DNA of 64,000 nt, from the NCBI GenBank assembly GCA_006503475.1, contig RSEH01000090.1, positions 62,001 to 126,000 of the forward strand. Direction: 5' to 3'. Shown one piece after another: positions 36,878 through 45,551 of the stretch. Each line of letters starts with the position of its first letter. The first letter of the stretch is position 1. The translations under genes and the position numbers were made by a program. The notes below the pieces were generated by a model. It had not been told where the DNA came from. It searched no databases and was given only the letters and a program-made list of their open reading frames with translations. The stretch comes from Stentor roeselii. Lineage: Eukaryota; Ciliophora; Heterotrichea; Heterotrichida; Stentoridae.

Positions 36878-37795
36878 ATGAATTCCCCCAACCTTCACAA
36901 AATCCGCAAAAAAAGAACAAAACCCTTCAGCAAGTCCGAATGGGAAAAAATCCTTTCCAGAAACGACATCACAAACGTATCTAAAACAAGACTAAAAGAC
37001 AGTTTTCTCGAAGGTATTCCAAGTGATTTGCGAGGTCAAATCTGGTTACTACTGACACGTTCCTCTCATTTTTCACATCAATTTTCTCCATCAGTTTACA
37101 AAAAACTCTTAGAAAACCAAGTAGAAGAGGTCCAAAAGCAGATAGTCCGAGATGTTCATCGAACCCTTCCAGAGCATAAAATGTTTCAAGAGCCTGAAGG
37201 AATAGGTCAACAGGTTCTTTTGAATATTTTATCAGCTTATGCAAACTACGACCCTGAAGTAGGTTATTGTCAAGGAATGGGTTTTATTGTAGGGTGTCTT
37301 ATTTTGCAGCTTAGAGATGAAGAGTTGGCGTTTTGGACCTTTGTGCAAATCATGTATGATTATAACTGGAGACTTATGTTCAAGTATTGACTATTTAGGG
37401 ATGGAACACCTAAACTTATTTGCATTATGGACTCTTTTAATCATCAGGTTAAAAGAAGGTTTTTTGAATTGTTTGCTCATTTCAATGCGCAGGATGTAGA
37501 ACTCACCTCTTGCTTCAGTCAGTATTTTTTAACGATCTTTCTTTATGATACATCCACTCAGATCGGACTTAGAATCTTTGACCTTTTTTTGTTTGAAGGA
37601 GAAAAGGTCTTGTTTGATCTATTGTTTAAAATTCTTGCGTTGAAAAAGGAAAAACTTCTGGAATTGCAGTCTCAGGATTTGTTTTATTATCTTAGGAAGA
37701 GAATTGTTAAGGAATGCTTTGAAGAGTTTAGCTTGAATACTTTGTTTAGCCCGAAAAAAGTAGAGGAGTGTGAACTTGGAAATTTAAGTAGATGA
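36878..37795 (+). CDS. TBC-domain RabGAP, one intron
   Basis: GTPase-activating protein for Rab GTPases. Exon 1 36878-37383 and exon 2 37399-37795 join in phase 2 (MFK-DGTPKL) to give 300 aa, nearly all TBC domain. GIPSDLRGQIWLLL (46-59) is the family opening. IVRDVHRTLPEH (89-100) supplies the arginine finger, Arg95, and YCQGM (130-134) the glutamine finger, Gln132, so it should be catalytic. The C-terminus is a short charged tail, and the gene ends in TGA. The Rab target is unknown. Confidence 0.93.
37384..37398 (+). other. 15-nt intron
   Basis: GTATTGACTATTTAG, phase 2, A at position 10. Its removal restores the TBC domain. Confidence 0.95.
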
Positions 37796-38571
37796 TGTAG
37801 AATAGTTAGGAGTTTTTAATCAATTTGGTGAGTTTTAAGGAATTTTTTTTATTTAGTTTAAAGAATTTAAGGGGTTTATTGAATATTTTGGTAGAGATGA
37901 AATTAGAGGAGAATGAGGAGATTAATTTTTTGGAGATGATTGTTATCGAATTCAAAACATTTTTGAGTTGGTAAAATTCTGAACATTTTATTAAAGAAGA
38001 TTTTTTCTGATTTCTGGTGAAATGAATAAGAAAAACTTTAGATAGTTGGAAAAAGTATTTAAATTAAATTCATTTTAGAGACTATACTAAAGTACTAGAA
38101 AGAACTGATTATATTATAATTACCCTAAAATTTTGCTAGCATTTCACTAGAAATCCATATAATTTCTAAATTTCTCTACATCTTTTTTACTAAACCTAAT
38201 GGAACTTCCTTAACCTTGACCTTCTAACCTACGAAGCGTCAAATTGTAGATATTCGAAAATAATCTTATATTAGTCCTAAACTCATCATAAAAAACTATC
38301 CTAAAACTTCTTCCAATCCATCAAACCATAAAACTCCATCCAAACAAAAGTCTCTCGAAATCAAAAAGTCAAAATTCTTAATATTTCCTTCAACCCACCT
38401 ATTTTCACTCAACCCAGTCAACTCTTCAACCTTTTCATCATTCTCCAAAGACCTCATCCTTCTTATTCTAATCAAGTTCATAAAGATCGATCTCTAAAAC
38501 TCCAAAACTTCCTTCCTCAATTTGAAAGCGAATCATTCCATATCCATTGGTAAAAAACCCATATAATTTTA
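37796..38571. other. Intergenic, 776 bp, with one doubtful small frame
   Basis: Plus strand is G-rich just after the TBC gene and C/A-rich before the CCCH gene. Apart from the frame at 38296-38481 nothing was recognised. Confidence 0.5.
38296..38481 (-). CDS. Doubtful small protein, 61 aa
   Basis: ATG at 38481 to TAG. The product (MNLIRIRRMRSLENDEKVEEL..., ending CLDGVLWFDGLEEVLG) looks protein-like, with balanced charges and spaced hydrophobics. A second frame just upstream on the same strand reads MIRFQIEEGSFGVLEIDLYELD before a stop. No 15-nt intron joins them in frame. It may be a broken or mis-assembled small gene, or a chance frame. Confidence 0.35.
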   Translation of the reverse strand: MNLIRIRRMRSLENDEKVEELTGLSENRWVEGNIKNFDFLISRDFCLDGVLWFDGLEEVLG

Positions 38572-38982
38572 ATGAGCCAGCACAATACCGAGAGTCTTTT
38601 TCTCAGTGACTTCGGACTCTTCTCTGAAGACCGAAGCCTGTTGAAAGATTGCGATTTTCGAGTAAAGTACAAGACCGAGATTTGTCGTAACTGGGAGTTG
38701 GGCACCTGCGAATTTGGTGACAACTGTGCATTTGCACATGGAATTGAGGAACTGAGGAATAAAGTCAACATGGGGCTTAAATACAAAACTAAAAAATGCA
38801 AACAATTCCATGAGCAAGGCGTCTGTCAATACGGAAGCAGGTGCCAATTCAAGCATCGAGACACTGCTGATACCACTCCTGTTGTTTCTCCTAAATCAGT
38901 TACTGCCTGCCAAGTTTTCTTTGAATCAGCTAAGAAAAGACTTAGAGTTTTCGTAGAAATAAGCCAAAGGAATTTAACTTAG
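38572..38982 (+). CDS. Tandem CCCH zinc-finger protein (TIS11/ZFP36-like)
   Basis: Two C-x8-C-x5-C-x3-H fingers, each led by the family (R/K)YKT(E/K)-C motif: YKTEICRNWELGTCEFGDNCAFAH and, 15 residues on, YKTKKCKQFHEQGVCQYGSRCQFKH. This is the TTP/TIS11 arrangement that binds AU-rich elements in mRNA 3' UTRs and promotes decay. The N-terminal ~28 residues are Ser/Asp/Leu-rich and the C-terminal ~45 residues are basic with TP and SP sites. At 136 aa it is much shorter than the animal proteins, so any recruiting parts must be minimal. Confidence 0.93.
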   Translation: MSQHNTESLFLSDFGLFSEDRSLLKDCDFRVKYKTEICRNWELGTCEFGDNCAFAHGIEELRNKVNMGLKYKTKKCKQFHEQGVCQYGSRCQFKHRDTADTTPVVSPKSVTACQVFFESAKKRLRVFVEISQRNLT

Positions 38983-39004
38983 TTAAATATTTAAGGTTTT
39001 TTGA

Positions 39005-42000
39005 TTAACTAAGGAGCCAGTTCGTTTGAGTGATAAGACTGACAAACAATGGAAGTTCTAAAACCTTCGTCAAATACTTCTCCCTAAGCCCAAAAACAAA
39101 CTCTCCATTGATTAAAACACAATCAGAAGTCTTAAGCGAGACAGGAGCAGGTTCAGTGAATTCCATCCTAACCTCCACTTTTTCATGACATCCATTAACC
39201 TTCCCAACAAATGGAACCTCAAGTCCTCTAATCCATCCCAAGTCCCACTCAACATTGACATTAAAAGCAGGAACAACCAAATCTTCCCTCTTCTCACTTT
39301 CCTGAAGACTTTTCATCAAATTTTCCACTTTTCCAAACAAATCCGATTTACACCCTTTGATTTCCCTAGAAAGTTCCTTTTCAATATTAACATAAACAAG
39401 AAAAAACGCCGAAATCTCATGAAAATTTGTATCAATCTCATAAAACGAGTACTGCTCAGATTTAAAGCTTCTAACATTAAGAAATTTCAAAAATTTATAA
39501 GAAACTTTTTCAAAAACCTGAGAAAATGAACTAATATTCAGAAATTTCAAGTCAAGATAAAATGATGAAGTCGATCTTTGCACTTCTTGAAAATTTTTCA
39601 AGAAAGAGTATCTAAAATCTTCTGTTGTTGAAATTATCTCTAAGATGTCCAGTAAATCGCTTTGAAGACGCAGGTTTGACGATGAACTTTCCTCAGGCAT
39701 CTCGTTTTTGTTGAGAACTGAAAGAATCGCATGTAAGGTGCAATGACGGTTTCCGATTTTTTTCATTTCTTCTCTTGGGTTCAGGTCTGGAGGGTTTGAA
39801 TCTTCTGAAAAGGAAAGTCTTGATGATGCTGATATTTTCAGGGAAAATGATAGAATTGGTGAACTGAATGAAAAGGTTTCAGGAAAGTCTAATGAAAGGT
39901 GGTTGATAGGCTCTAGGAATGAAGGAAATGAAAAATTTATAGGGTCGGAAAGGGTGATTGATAAAAATGATGAAAGTTCTTTTGTCGTTTTTGGGTTTAG
40001 GTTAAATATCAACTTTTTGCAATTGTGACTTGACATTAGTTTTTGGGATTTTTCTAAAAGAATTCGAAGGTTTTTTGGGTTGGTTGTTGAGAAGTGATGG
40101 ACTAAACTGCATTTTTTGGTGGATTGAACGATTGTGGAGTAGATTAGACAACCGGTTATTTCTGATTCGTCTTTCAACCAGAACCATGAACAGTCTTCAC
40201 AGAATTGGAGAATTTCGAAGAGGTTTTCAGACGGCCAGTTGATTTCTTTTAATTTTTCTGAAAGGGTTTTTAAATATTGGTTGAAACTTTTACAGGCGTT
40301 TTTTAAGTTTTCATTAAATGGGACTAGATCGTAGTTTCCGTCCTTTCTTCCTTGAGAAATAATTCTATTCAGCATATCACTTGTATAAGAGTCCTTGGCA
40401 GGTGTATCCTCTTCACTTTCCTCAGTCAAAACATGGTTCGGACTATGAACCCCAGGAGTAAAGACCTCCAAGGCATAATCATCAGCTTCTTCAACAACAA
40501 GATCAGGTTTTTTAAATAATAATGTTTCAAAAGTTTTCTTTCTATTCGGATTTCGAGTCACGTTAAACAAACTTAAAGCGAGTTGTTCAAGCCATTCAAG
40601 TTCGACGAAGCTATCAACAAGACTGTTATAAAGAACTTCATTTAACTTATCAGATTCCAAAGTTTTCACTATAATTGTCAGTCTTCTTTTTTCTTCATTA
40701 TCAGCATTTTTCGACTTTTCTGAAAGAATTGACTTGATACTTGAATTTACAATTGACTCGAAATCTGCTTCTTTTATTAGAAGTTCAATCATGTTTCTTA
40801 TAATCCACTCTATCATTATAAATTGTTGTAGACGCTTAGCATTTTGAGTACTTCTTCGTTCTGATTCGGTTTCGGCAGGCCGTTTTGGTTTTTCAGAATT
40901 TTCGTGTTTAGGTAAATCATTTGTTATTGTCTGATGTTCCTTATTTGATTTAAGCTCTTCTTCATGCTTTTTTTCATAAGATTTTACCTCTACCGTTAAA
41001 TTATTTTTTTCATATTCACTTCTTTCTCCACTATCTTCCACGAATTTAACAATTTTTTTCTCCGAACTTTCACTATTTTTAAATTCTTCTTCTTGAAAAC
41101 TCAATAAACTATCTTCAAATTTTTTACTAATCTTCGGAAAATCATTTATTTCACGAAAAATTTTCTGATTTTCAATTTTTCCATAATTTTCACGACTACT
41201 TCCAAGATTTAGTGATTCTCCTTGATCATCATCATTTTTTCCATTTTCAGTGATATCCCTGAACACTTCAGCAACAATAATCTGCAAGCAAGGGTTGAGA
41301 ACAGGTTCAATATCAAAGCTAATCATTTTCGCAATATAATCATCTGCTTCTTTCTGAGCGATTTCAAAAGTGACAAAGCTGATGACTTCTCTATAAATTC
41401 CTTCAGCGATATTTTTGGTTAAACTAAGATCATCAATTTTTGACTCATTTTTTTTGTGTTGTTTTTTTATTACTGGCTTTTCTATTGTTTTCTCTTTTGG
41501 GAAATCGAATTCTGATTCTTGTTTGACTAAATCGTCCATCTTTTGAACTCTTTTAAGGATTAGGGAAGGAAGGGGGATTATGACTTGCCCGTTGGATAAG
41601 AAGTAGTTGCCTCCAGGCTTGGTTTTGTGCTTTTCTATCACTTTTGATGGTCGGATTAGAAATGGGTCACTTTCAGTTGAAAATTTGAAAGCTTTTGAAA
41701 GTTCTGAAGTAGGAAGAAAGTTAAGGTCATGTCTAATTTTTTCCAAATAATTCATACCATTATACACAAAGTTCGCCTTAAAGTCCGGGTTTTCAAACAA
41801 AAAAAACTCTTTCCACCTTTCAATACTTTCAACAACATTCAAAGTAAGCATTCGATGAGCATGTAAAATTTCAGCACATTCAATTCTAACATCTGAAAGA
41901 GTTTCCCAGTCACTAGCCTTGGCTAAATAATCACACATTTCTTTAATGCTAATAAGACTTTCCTCCCTGGCATGAATTCCTTTCAGACATACCTGAACAA

Positions 42001-42265
42001 GAGAGTTGTAAGACCTGAGGTCCGACAGTTCTTTTTGCATGAAAATAACACTTTTGCGATGAGGAAGCAGTGAAATGAAGCCTGAGTAAATTTCGCATAA
42101 AGCGTAAGGAATGCTCTTTGATTTCCATTCCTGTTCAAGTGAAAATCGAAGCTGGTGGACTAGGTCTAAAGGATTCACTCCGGCTTGAAGAGGGTCTTTT
42201 GATCGGCTTGGGTAACGAGGAGCTTCTAATGATGGACCTTTCGGTTTTCTGATTGATTTTTGCAT
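39005..42265 (-). CDS. Large unknown protein, 1086 aa
   Basis: Not recognised, though it is the longest frame in the window and has no break. Residues ~30-200 form a Leu/Trp-rich helical domain (LVHQLRFSLEQEWKSKSIPYALCEIYSGFISLLPH). Residues ~240-500 are highly charged and disordered (Glu/Lys/Ser). Residues ~520-640 are helical, and from ~690 to the end there is a region rich in Phe, Leu and Ser with beta character. Several FxxxxF-like and acidic stretches occur. No signal peptide or TM. It could be a ciliary or cortical scaffold. Stop 22 bp after the CCCH gene's stop; starts 21 bp after the end of the next gene upstream. Confidence 0.8.
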   Translation of the reverse strand: MQKSIRKPKGPSLEAPRYPSRSKDPLQAGVNPLDLVHQLRFSLEQEWKSKSIPYALCEIYSGFISLLPHRKSVIFMQKELSDLRSYNSLVQVCLKGIHAREESLISIKEMCDYLAKASDWETLSDVRIECAEILHAHRMLTLNVVESIERWKEFFLFENPDFKANFVYNGMNYLEKIRHDLNFLPTSELSKAFKFSTESDPFLIRPSKVIEKHKTKPGGNYFLSNGQVIIPLPSLILKRVQKMDDLVKQESEFDFPKEKTIEKPVIKKQHKKNESKIDDLSLTKNIAEGIYREVISFVTFEIAQKEADDYIAKMISFDIEPVLNPCLQIIVAEVFRDITENGKNDDDQGESLNLGSSRENYGKIENQKIFREINDFPKISKKFEDSLLSFQEEEFKNSESSEKKIVKFVEDSGERSEYEKNNLTVEVKSYEKKHEEELKSNKEHQTITNDLPKHENSEKPKRPAETESERRSTQNAKRLQQFIMIEWIIRNMIELLIKEADFESIVNSSIKSILSEKSKNADNEEKRRLTIIVKTLESDKLNEVLYNSLVDSFVELEWLEQLALSLFNVTRNPNRKKTFETLLFKKPDLVVEEADDYALEVFTPGVHSPNHVLTEESEEDTPAKDSYTSDMLNRIISQGRKDGNYDLVPFNENLKNACKSFNQYLKTLSEKLKEINWPSENLFEILQFCEDCSWFWLKDESEITGCLIYSTIVQSTKKCSLVHHFSTTNPKNLRILLEKSQKLMSSHNCKKLIFNLNPKTTKELSSFLSITLSDPINFSFPSFLEPINHLSLDFPETFSFSSPILSFSLKISASSRLSFSEDSNPPDLNPREEMKKIGNRHCTLHAILSVLNKNEMPEESSSSNLRLQSDLLDILEIISTTEDFRYSFLKNFQEVQRSTSSFYLDLKFLNISSFSQVFEKVSYKFLKFLNVRSFKSEQYSFYEIDTNFHEISAFFLVYVNIEKELSREIKGCKSDLFGKVENLMKSLQESEKREDLVVPAFNVNVEWDLGWIRGLEVPFVGKVNGCHEKVEVRMEFTEPAPVSLKTSDCVLINGEFVFGLREKYLTKVLELPLFVSLITQTNWLLS

Positions 42266-42286
42266 TTTTATTCTAATGAAGTTAGT

Positions 42287-42673
42287 TTAAATTAATAATG
42301 ATGAGACTGGCATGCTTAGTAACTTGAAAAATTTGCAGGGGGTTGATGAGGTTTTGCATTCTCGCTTCTGGGGAAGTTGATAGTCTTCGTTGAAGTCTTT
42401 TTGGTTGTTTTGTTTTGGGAGTTGTTTCGGGTTTTCTGGGTATTCGATCATTAAAATTTTGCTTGAATTTATTAACGTCTTGAATTTTTCTGATGGAAAC
42501 ACCCGAAGGGTTTCGAGAAGAAGGTACGAGCAGTATCTTTTGTACAAAGAATCATGTGTTGCTTTGATTAACGTTAAAGGAAATGCTAAGTCTTTAGTTA
42601 GGCTTTCTTGATTCATGTCAATATCATTAGAATTCTTAGGGATTTCTAAATCGATGTCCATAAAGTAACTCAT
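42287..42673 (-). CDS. Hypothetical protein, 128 aa
   Basis: Not recognised. Starts MSYFMDIDLEIPKNSNDIDM. Residues ~30-80 look like a short helical domain (LIKATHDSLYKRYCSYLLLETLRVFP), and the C-terminus is Gln/Lys-rich, then ends hydrophobic (FKLLSMPVSSLLI). Same strand as the 1086-aa gene, 21 bp upstream of its start. Confidence 0.6.
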   Translation of the reverse strand: MSYFMDIDLEIPKNSNDIDMNQESLTKDLAFPLTLIKATHDSLYKRYCSYLLLETLRVFPSEKFKTLINSSKILMIEYPENPKQLPKQNNQKDFNEDYQLPQKRECKTSSTPCKFFKLLSMPVSSLLI

Positions 42674-43363
42674 TATATTCTAGATACTTCTTTTATTAGT
42701 AAATATGGAAATTGCACTTTTTTCCACTTCAAAATAGCTTCGCCATCATAGATAGTCTCATTTTCCAAAAAATATTAAACATTCAGATATCAATTACATG
42801 CAATGAAGCAGACACTTCAATTTTATGAAACACTTTCCAGATGTTCTTCTTAAAATCCTCAAGAAACTTTACTCGAGGTCTATAAATGATCGAAAAACAA
42901 TCTCATCTCCTCAGGTGATAAATACGAAGAGTTCAAAGCGGAATGTTGAAGCTATTTTCTTCCGCATCACTTTACGTATACAACAATTCACCTGACAGAA
43001 CTCGATCTTCAAATATGAGAAGACTGTGTTTATTGGATAAGAGGTAAATAGCAATTGAATATCTCAAGTTTTCAGTATTTACCGTCAAGTTCCATTAATT
43101 GAAACTGAATATGCATGAGCTGTACTGGGTATCAATATGAAATTCGATATAATGTAGATTGAATACTTGGTTTTCTTCAATAATCGAGAAAATTTCTGCG
43201 AATTTTGATAATATACTCGAGTTTTTCATAATTCAATCAGTTTTTGGCAGGGTTGTCAGGATGAGACTTTTACAATACAAAGTGATTGTTTCTATGTGGA
43301 TTTCGAATAGGATTACTACCAATCTCCAACATTCTAATCATTCATTTAAGAGTCTATTTATAA
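42674..43363. other. Intergenic, 690 bp, with one weak micro-ORF
   Basis: Mixed-composition sequence with short open frames. A TTG-initiated frame at 43159-43437 overlaps the RING gene out of phase and is judged spurious. The best ATG frame is 42825-42995. Confidence 0.5.
42825..42995 (+). CDS. Possible micro-protein, 56 aa
   Basis: ATG to TGA: MKHFPDVLLKILKKLYSRS..., basic, ending FFRITLRIQQFT. Contains GTGATAAATACGAAG, a 15-nt GT...AG stretch with A at position 10 that keeps the frame if removed, so an intron cannot be excluded. No relatives known to me. Weak call. Confidence 0.25.
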   Translation: MKHFPDVLLKILKKLYSRSINDRKTISSPQVINTKSSKRNVEAIFFRITLRIQQFT

Positions 43364-43900
43364 ATGGAAACAAATATATTACTCTACTTAATTATTATCG
43401 GAAGTCTTTACTTTATCCAAAAGAAAAACAAAAATAACGATTTCAAATGTTTTGCCTGTCGAGAGAAAATGATTGAGCCAGTCGAAACTATTTGTGGGCA
43501 TCGATTTTGCTGTAATTTATAAAAAGATCAATGCATTGACTTGGGAGGTCGAAAGTGCAAATGTGAATATGAAATTTCTATTCTTTTTACAGAAGATATC
43601 ACTCAAGAAGTAGCTTTGTTCAATTTAAATCATTGTGATAGAAATTTGATGCAAATTTTAAAAGATTCGATAAAGATTAATGAAAAGATAATTGATTTGA
43701 CTTTAGGAGGAATGAGAATTAGGATCATTAGGGTTTGGATTGTTGGGCTTGGGTGTGTATATTTATTTGGTTATTTTACAGAGTCTTTATTTTTTCAGAT
43801 TTTTTCTTACTTTGTGGCTTTTGTATTGTCTAGTGTTGTGTTTTACTCTGATAGTGTGAGGAAATCAGCTGAGTTTTTTTTAAATTCGAAACAAAAGTAA
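43364..43900 (+). CDS. Membrane RING-type protein, 173 aa, one intron
   Basis: Exon 1 43364-43511 and exon 2 43527-43900 join in phase 1. Order: N-terminal TM helix about 4-18; RING-like motif CFAC (29-32), CGHRFCYQC (44-52: C44, H46, C49, C52) and a last pair KCKC (C60, C62); then one long or two TM helices about 110-150. The final zinc pair is C-x-C with a short loop, not the usual C-P-x-C, so the RING is compact. Likely an E3 ubiquitin ligase of an internal membrane, in the manner of small RNF/RNFT proteins; the unusual last pair leaves activity open. Confidence 0.82.
43512..43526 (+). other. 15-nt intron
   Basis: GTAATTTATAAAAAG, phase 1, A at position 10. It ends AAG where most others here end TAG, and lies inside the RING motif. 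Confidence 0.9.
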
Positions 43901-44813
43901 CTAAATGATGTTTTTAAGTTAAATATCTATAAAGATAGTAAGGTCAGTCCGAGAACAATTAATTTTCAAATCTCTAATCTCATCACTCACAAAATTTTTT
44001 ATTAGTCTTGAACCTGGCCTATTATCAAAGTTATAATTCTTTGAAATTCAGAAAGCTTAATAAATGGATTGAAGGCGATTATATCCCTTGGCAAAAGACC
44101 TGAAACTTAAAGATTAAGGCTTAGCCATAAAAGATTCAAAATCTTAAATATAATAAAATGATATGCATAAACTTTACCAAAACCCCTAGTTTCTTATTGA
44201 ATCGAGACGATTACTTTTTTAATCATCAATAAGAATACCTCTAAGAAATAAAAATAAATCTTTATGATAGATCCAAGAATGTACAACTATAAAAGTTTAC
44301 TATAACAGCTAAGAATTCTAATAGAAACTACTGCGATGATATTGAAAAATATAGTCATAATCCTTTGATATGATATACAAGAGGCTGTACTTCATATGAT
44401 TTGAAAAGATTTTTTTATGATTTGGATAAAATCATGTTCTTCACAGTGATATGTATAATAACTTAATTTCTAACCTGACCATAATCCTGCAAAAGTTTAT
44501 CAAATTTGTGTATTTTTAACTAAATTACGAAATGAAATAATAATAGAACTAAAAGTGATTATATCAGAATCAATAAAAACCAAGATAACCCACCCTAAAT
44601 AAACCAAAAAAAAAATTTAAATTCTCCTAACCACCTGATTCTCATAAACCATCTCCAAATCCCCCAAATCACTTAAAAACCCCACAAAACTTAAAATTTT
44701 CTCACATAAACCCAACCAAACAATTTCCCTCCTCAACAACACTCCCTCCACCACTTCTAAAAACTCCATAAAACTCATCCAATTCTCTAACTATTCCAAA
44801 CCATCTTGATTAA
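43901..44813. other. Intergenic, 913 bp, no gene seen
   Basis: AT-rich up to about 44580, then strikingly C/A-rich on the plus strand for ~230 bp up to the COMMD start codon. No frame or RNA gene recognised. Confidence 0.6.
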
Positions 44814-45374
44814 ATGGATGAATTACTAGAAACCCTAGACTGGCTTCAAGACATAGACTCCAAAAGTCGTTTAGGTCTCTTCGAGTCAAGCTACACCTTC
44901 TTACAAGGTCCACTCGACAGAAAATCATTAAACACGATAGCAGAGACCTACGAAAAAACAAGCGAAAACATTGAACGTAACCTGGAAGCAATTGGCTTTT
45001 TGATAACAAGTCTTAGCACCTCTCGACCTTTGCCTGAAATTCCTTGGATAGCAGAACTTGAGACTTTCCTGAAAGAAAAACAAGCAGATATCAAACTTGG
45101 CTATTCTTTGAATTCTCTCCATAATCCACTTTTAAGCAACTTTAAAGACTTTGACTGGAGAATGGAAGTTCAGCTCAGTTCTAGAGCTGTTGAAGATGTT
45201 ATTGTTCCGAGAATTATTTTGCAGTTTCAGACTGATGATCAGGAAAAAGTGGTTGAATGTGATTATGCTAACTTGAAAAACTTGTATATTCAGCTTAAGA
45301 ATGCTTTGAAGAGCTTTGAATCTGTCAGGGCGAAGAAGGCTGAGAAATTCTTGAAGCCTAATAAAAATCTTTAG
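44814..45374 (+). CDS. COMM-domain protein (COMMD family)
   Basis: 186 aa. N-terminal helical half (1-105) and C-terminal COMM domain about 108-180: FKDFDWRMEVQLSSRAVEDV, IILQFQT, VVECDYANLKNLYIQLKNAL. The DFDW-R-x-(D/E)VxLSS signature and a final helix are typical. COMMD proteins form the ten-subunit Commander ring with CCDC22/CCDC93 and recycle membrane proteins from endosomes. Which of the ten COMMDs this is cannot be told safely by eye. No intron. Confidence 0.85.
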   Translation: MDELLETLDWLQDIDSKSRLGLFESSYTFLQGPLDRKSLNTIAETYEKTSENIERNLEAIGFLITSLSTSRPLPEIPWIAELETFLKEKQADIKLGYSLNSLHNPLLSNFKDFDWRMEVQLSSRAVEDVIVPRIILQFQTDDQEKVVECDYANLKNLYIQLKNALKSFESVRAKKAEKFLKPNKNL

Positions 45375-45551
45375 ATGGATAGTGATTAGGATGGATTAAT
45401 TTTATGAATGGATTTAGAGAATCAGATGAGTTTTTAGAGTTGGTGGAACCAATTCCAATCCACTTAAAAATCCTCAAAACATCTCCAAAATTCTTCCATT
45501 CTCCAAATAAACCCACCATCTTAAAACCCTCGTCATTCCCAACTAATAAAT

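Noticed and set aside
37384-37398. Apparent frameshift or pseudogene in the TBC gene
   Set aside because: A 15-nt GT...AG intron explains the break and restores a complete TBC domain; the same holds for the TTLL, RING and other split genes.
40002-40242. Frames on both strands inside the 1086-aa gene
   Set aside because: Shadows of a long coding frame; no ATG context or domain.
43159-43437. 92-codon frame starting TTG
   Set aside because: No ATG, overlaps the intron-containing RING gene in another phase, and the RING gene has clear domain evidence.
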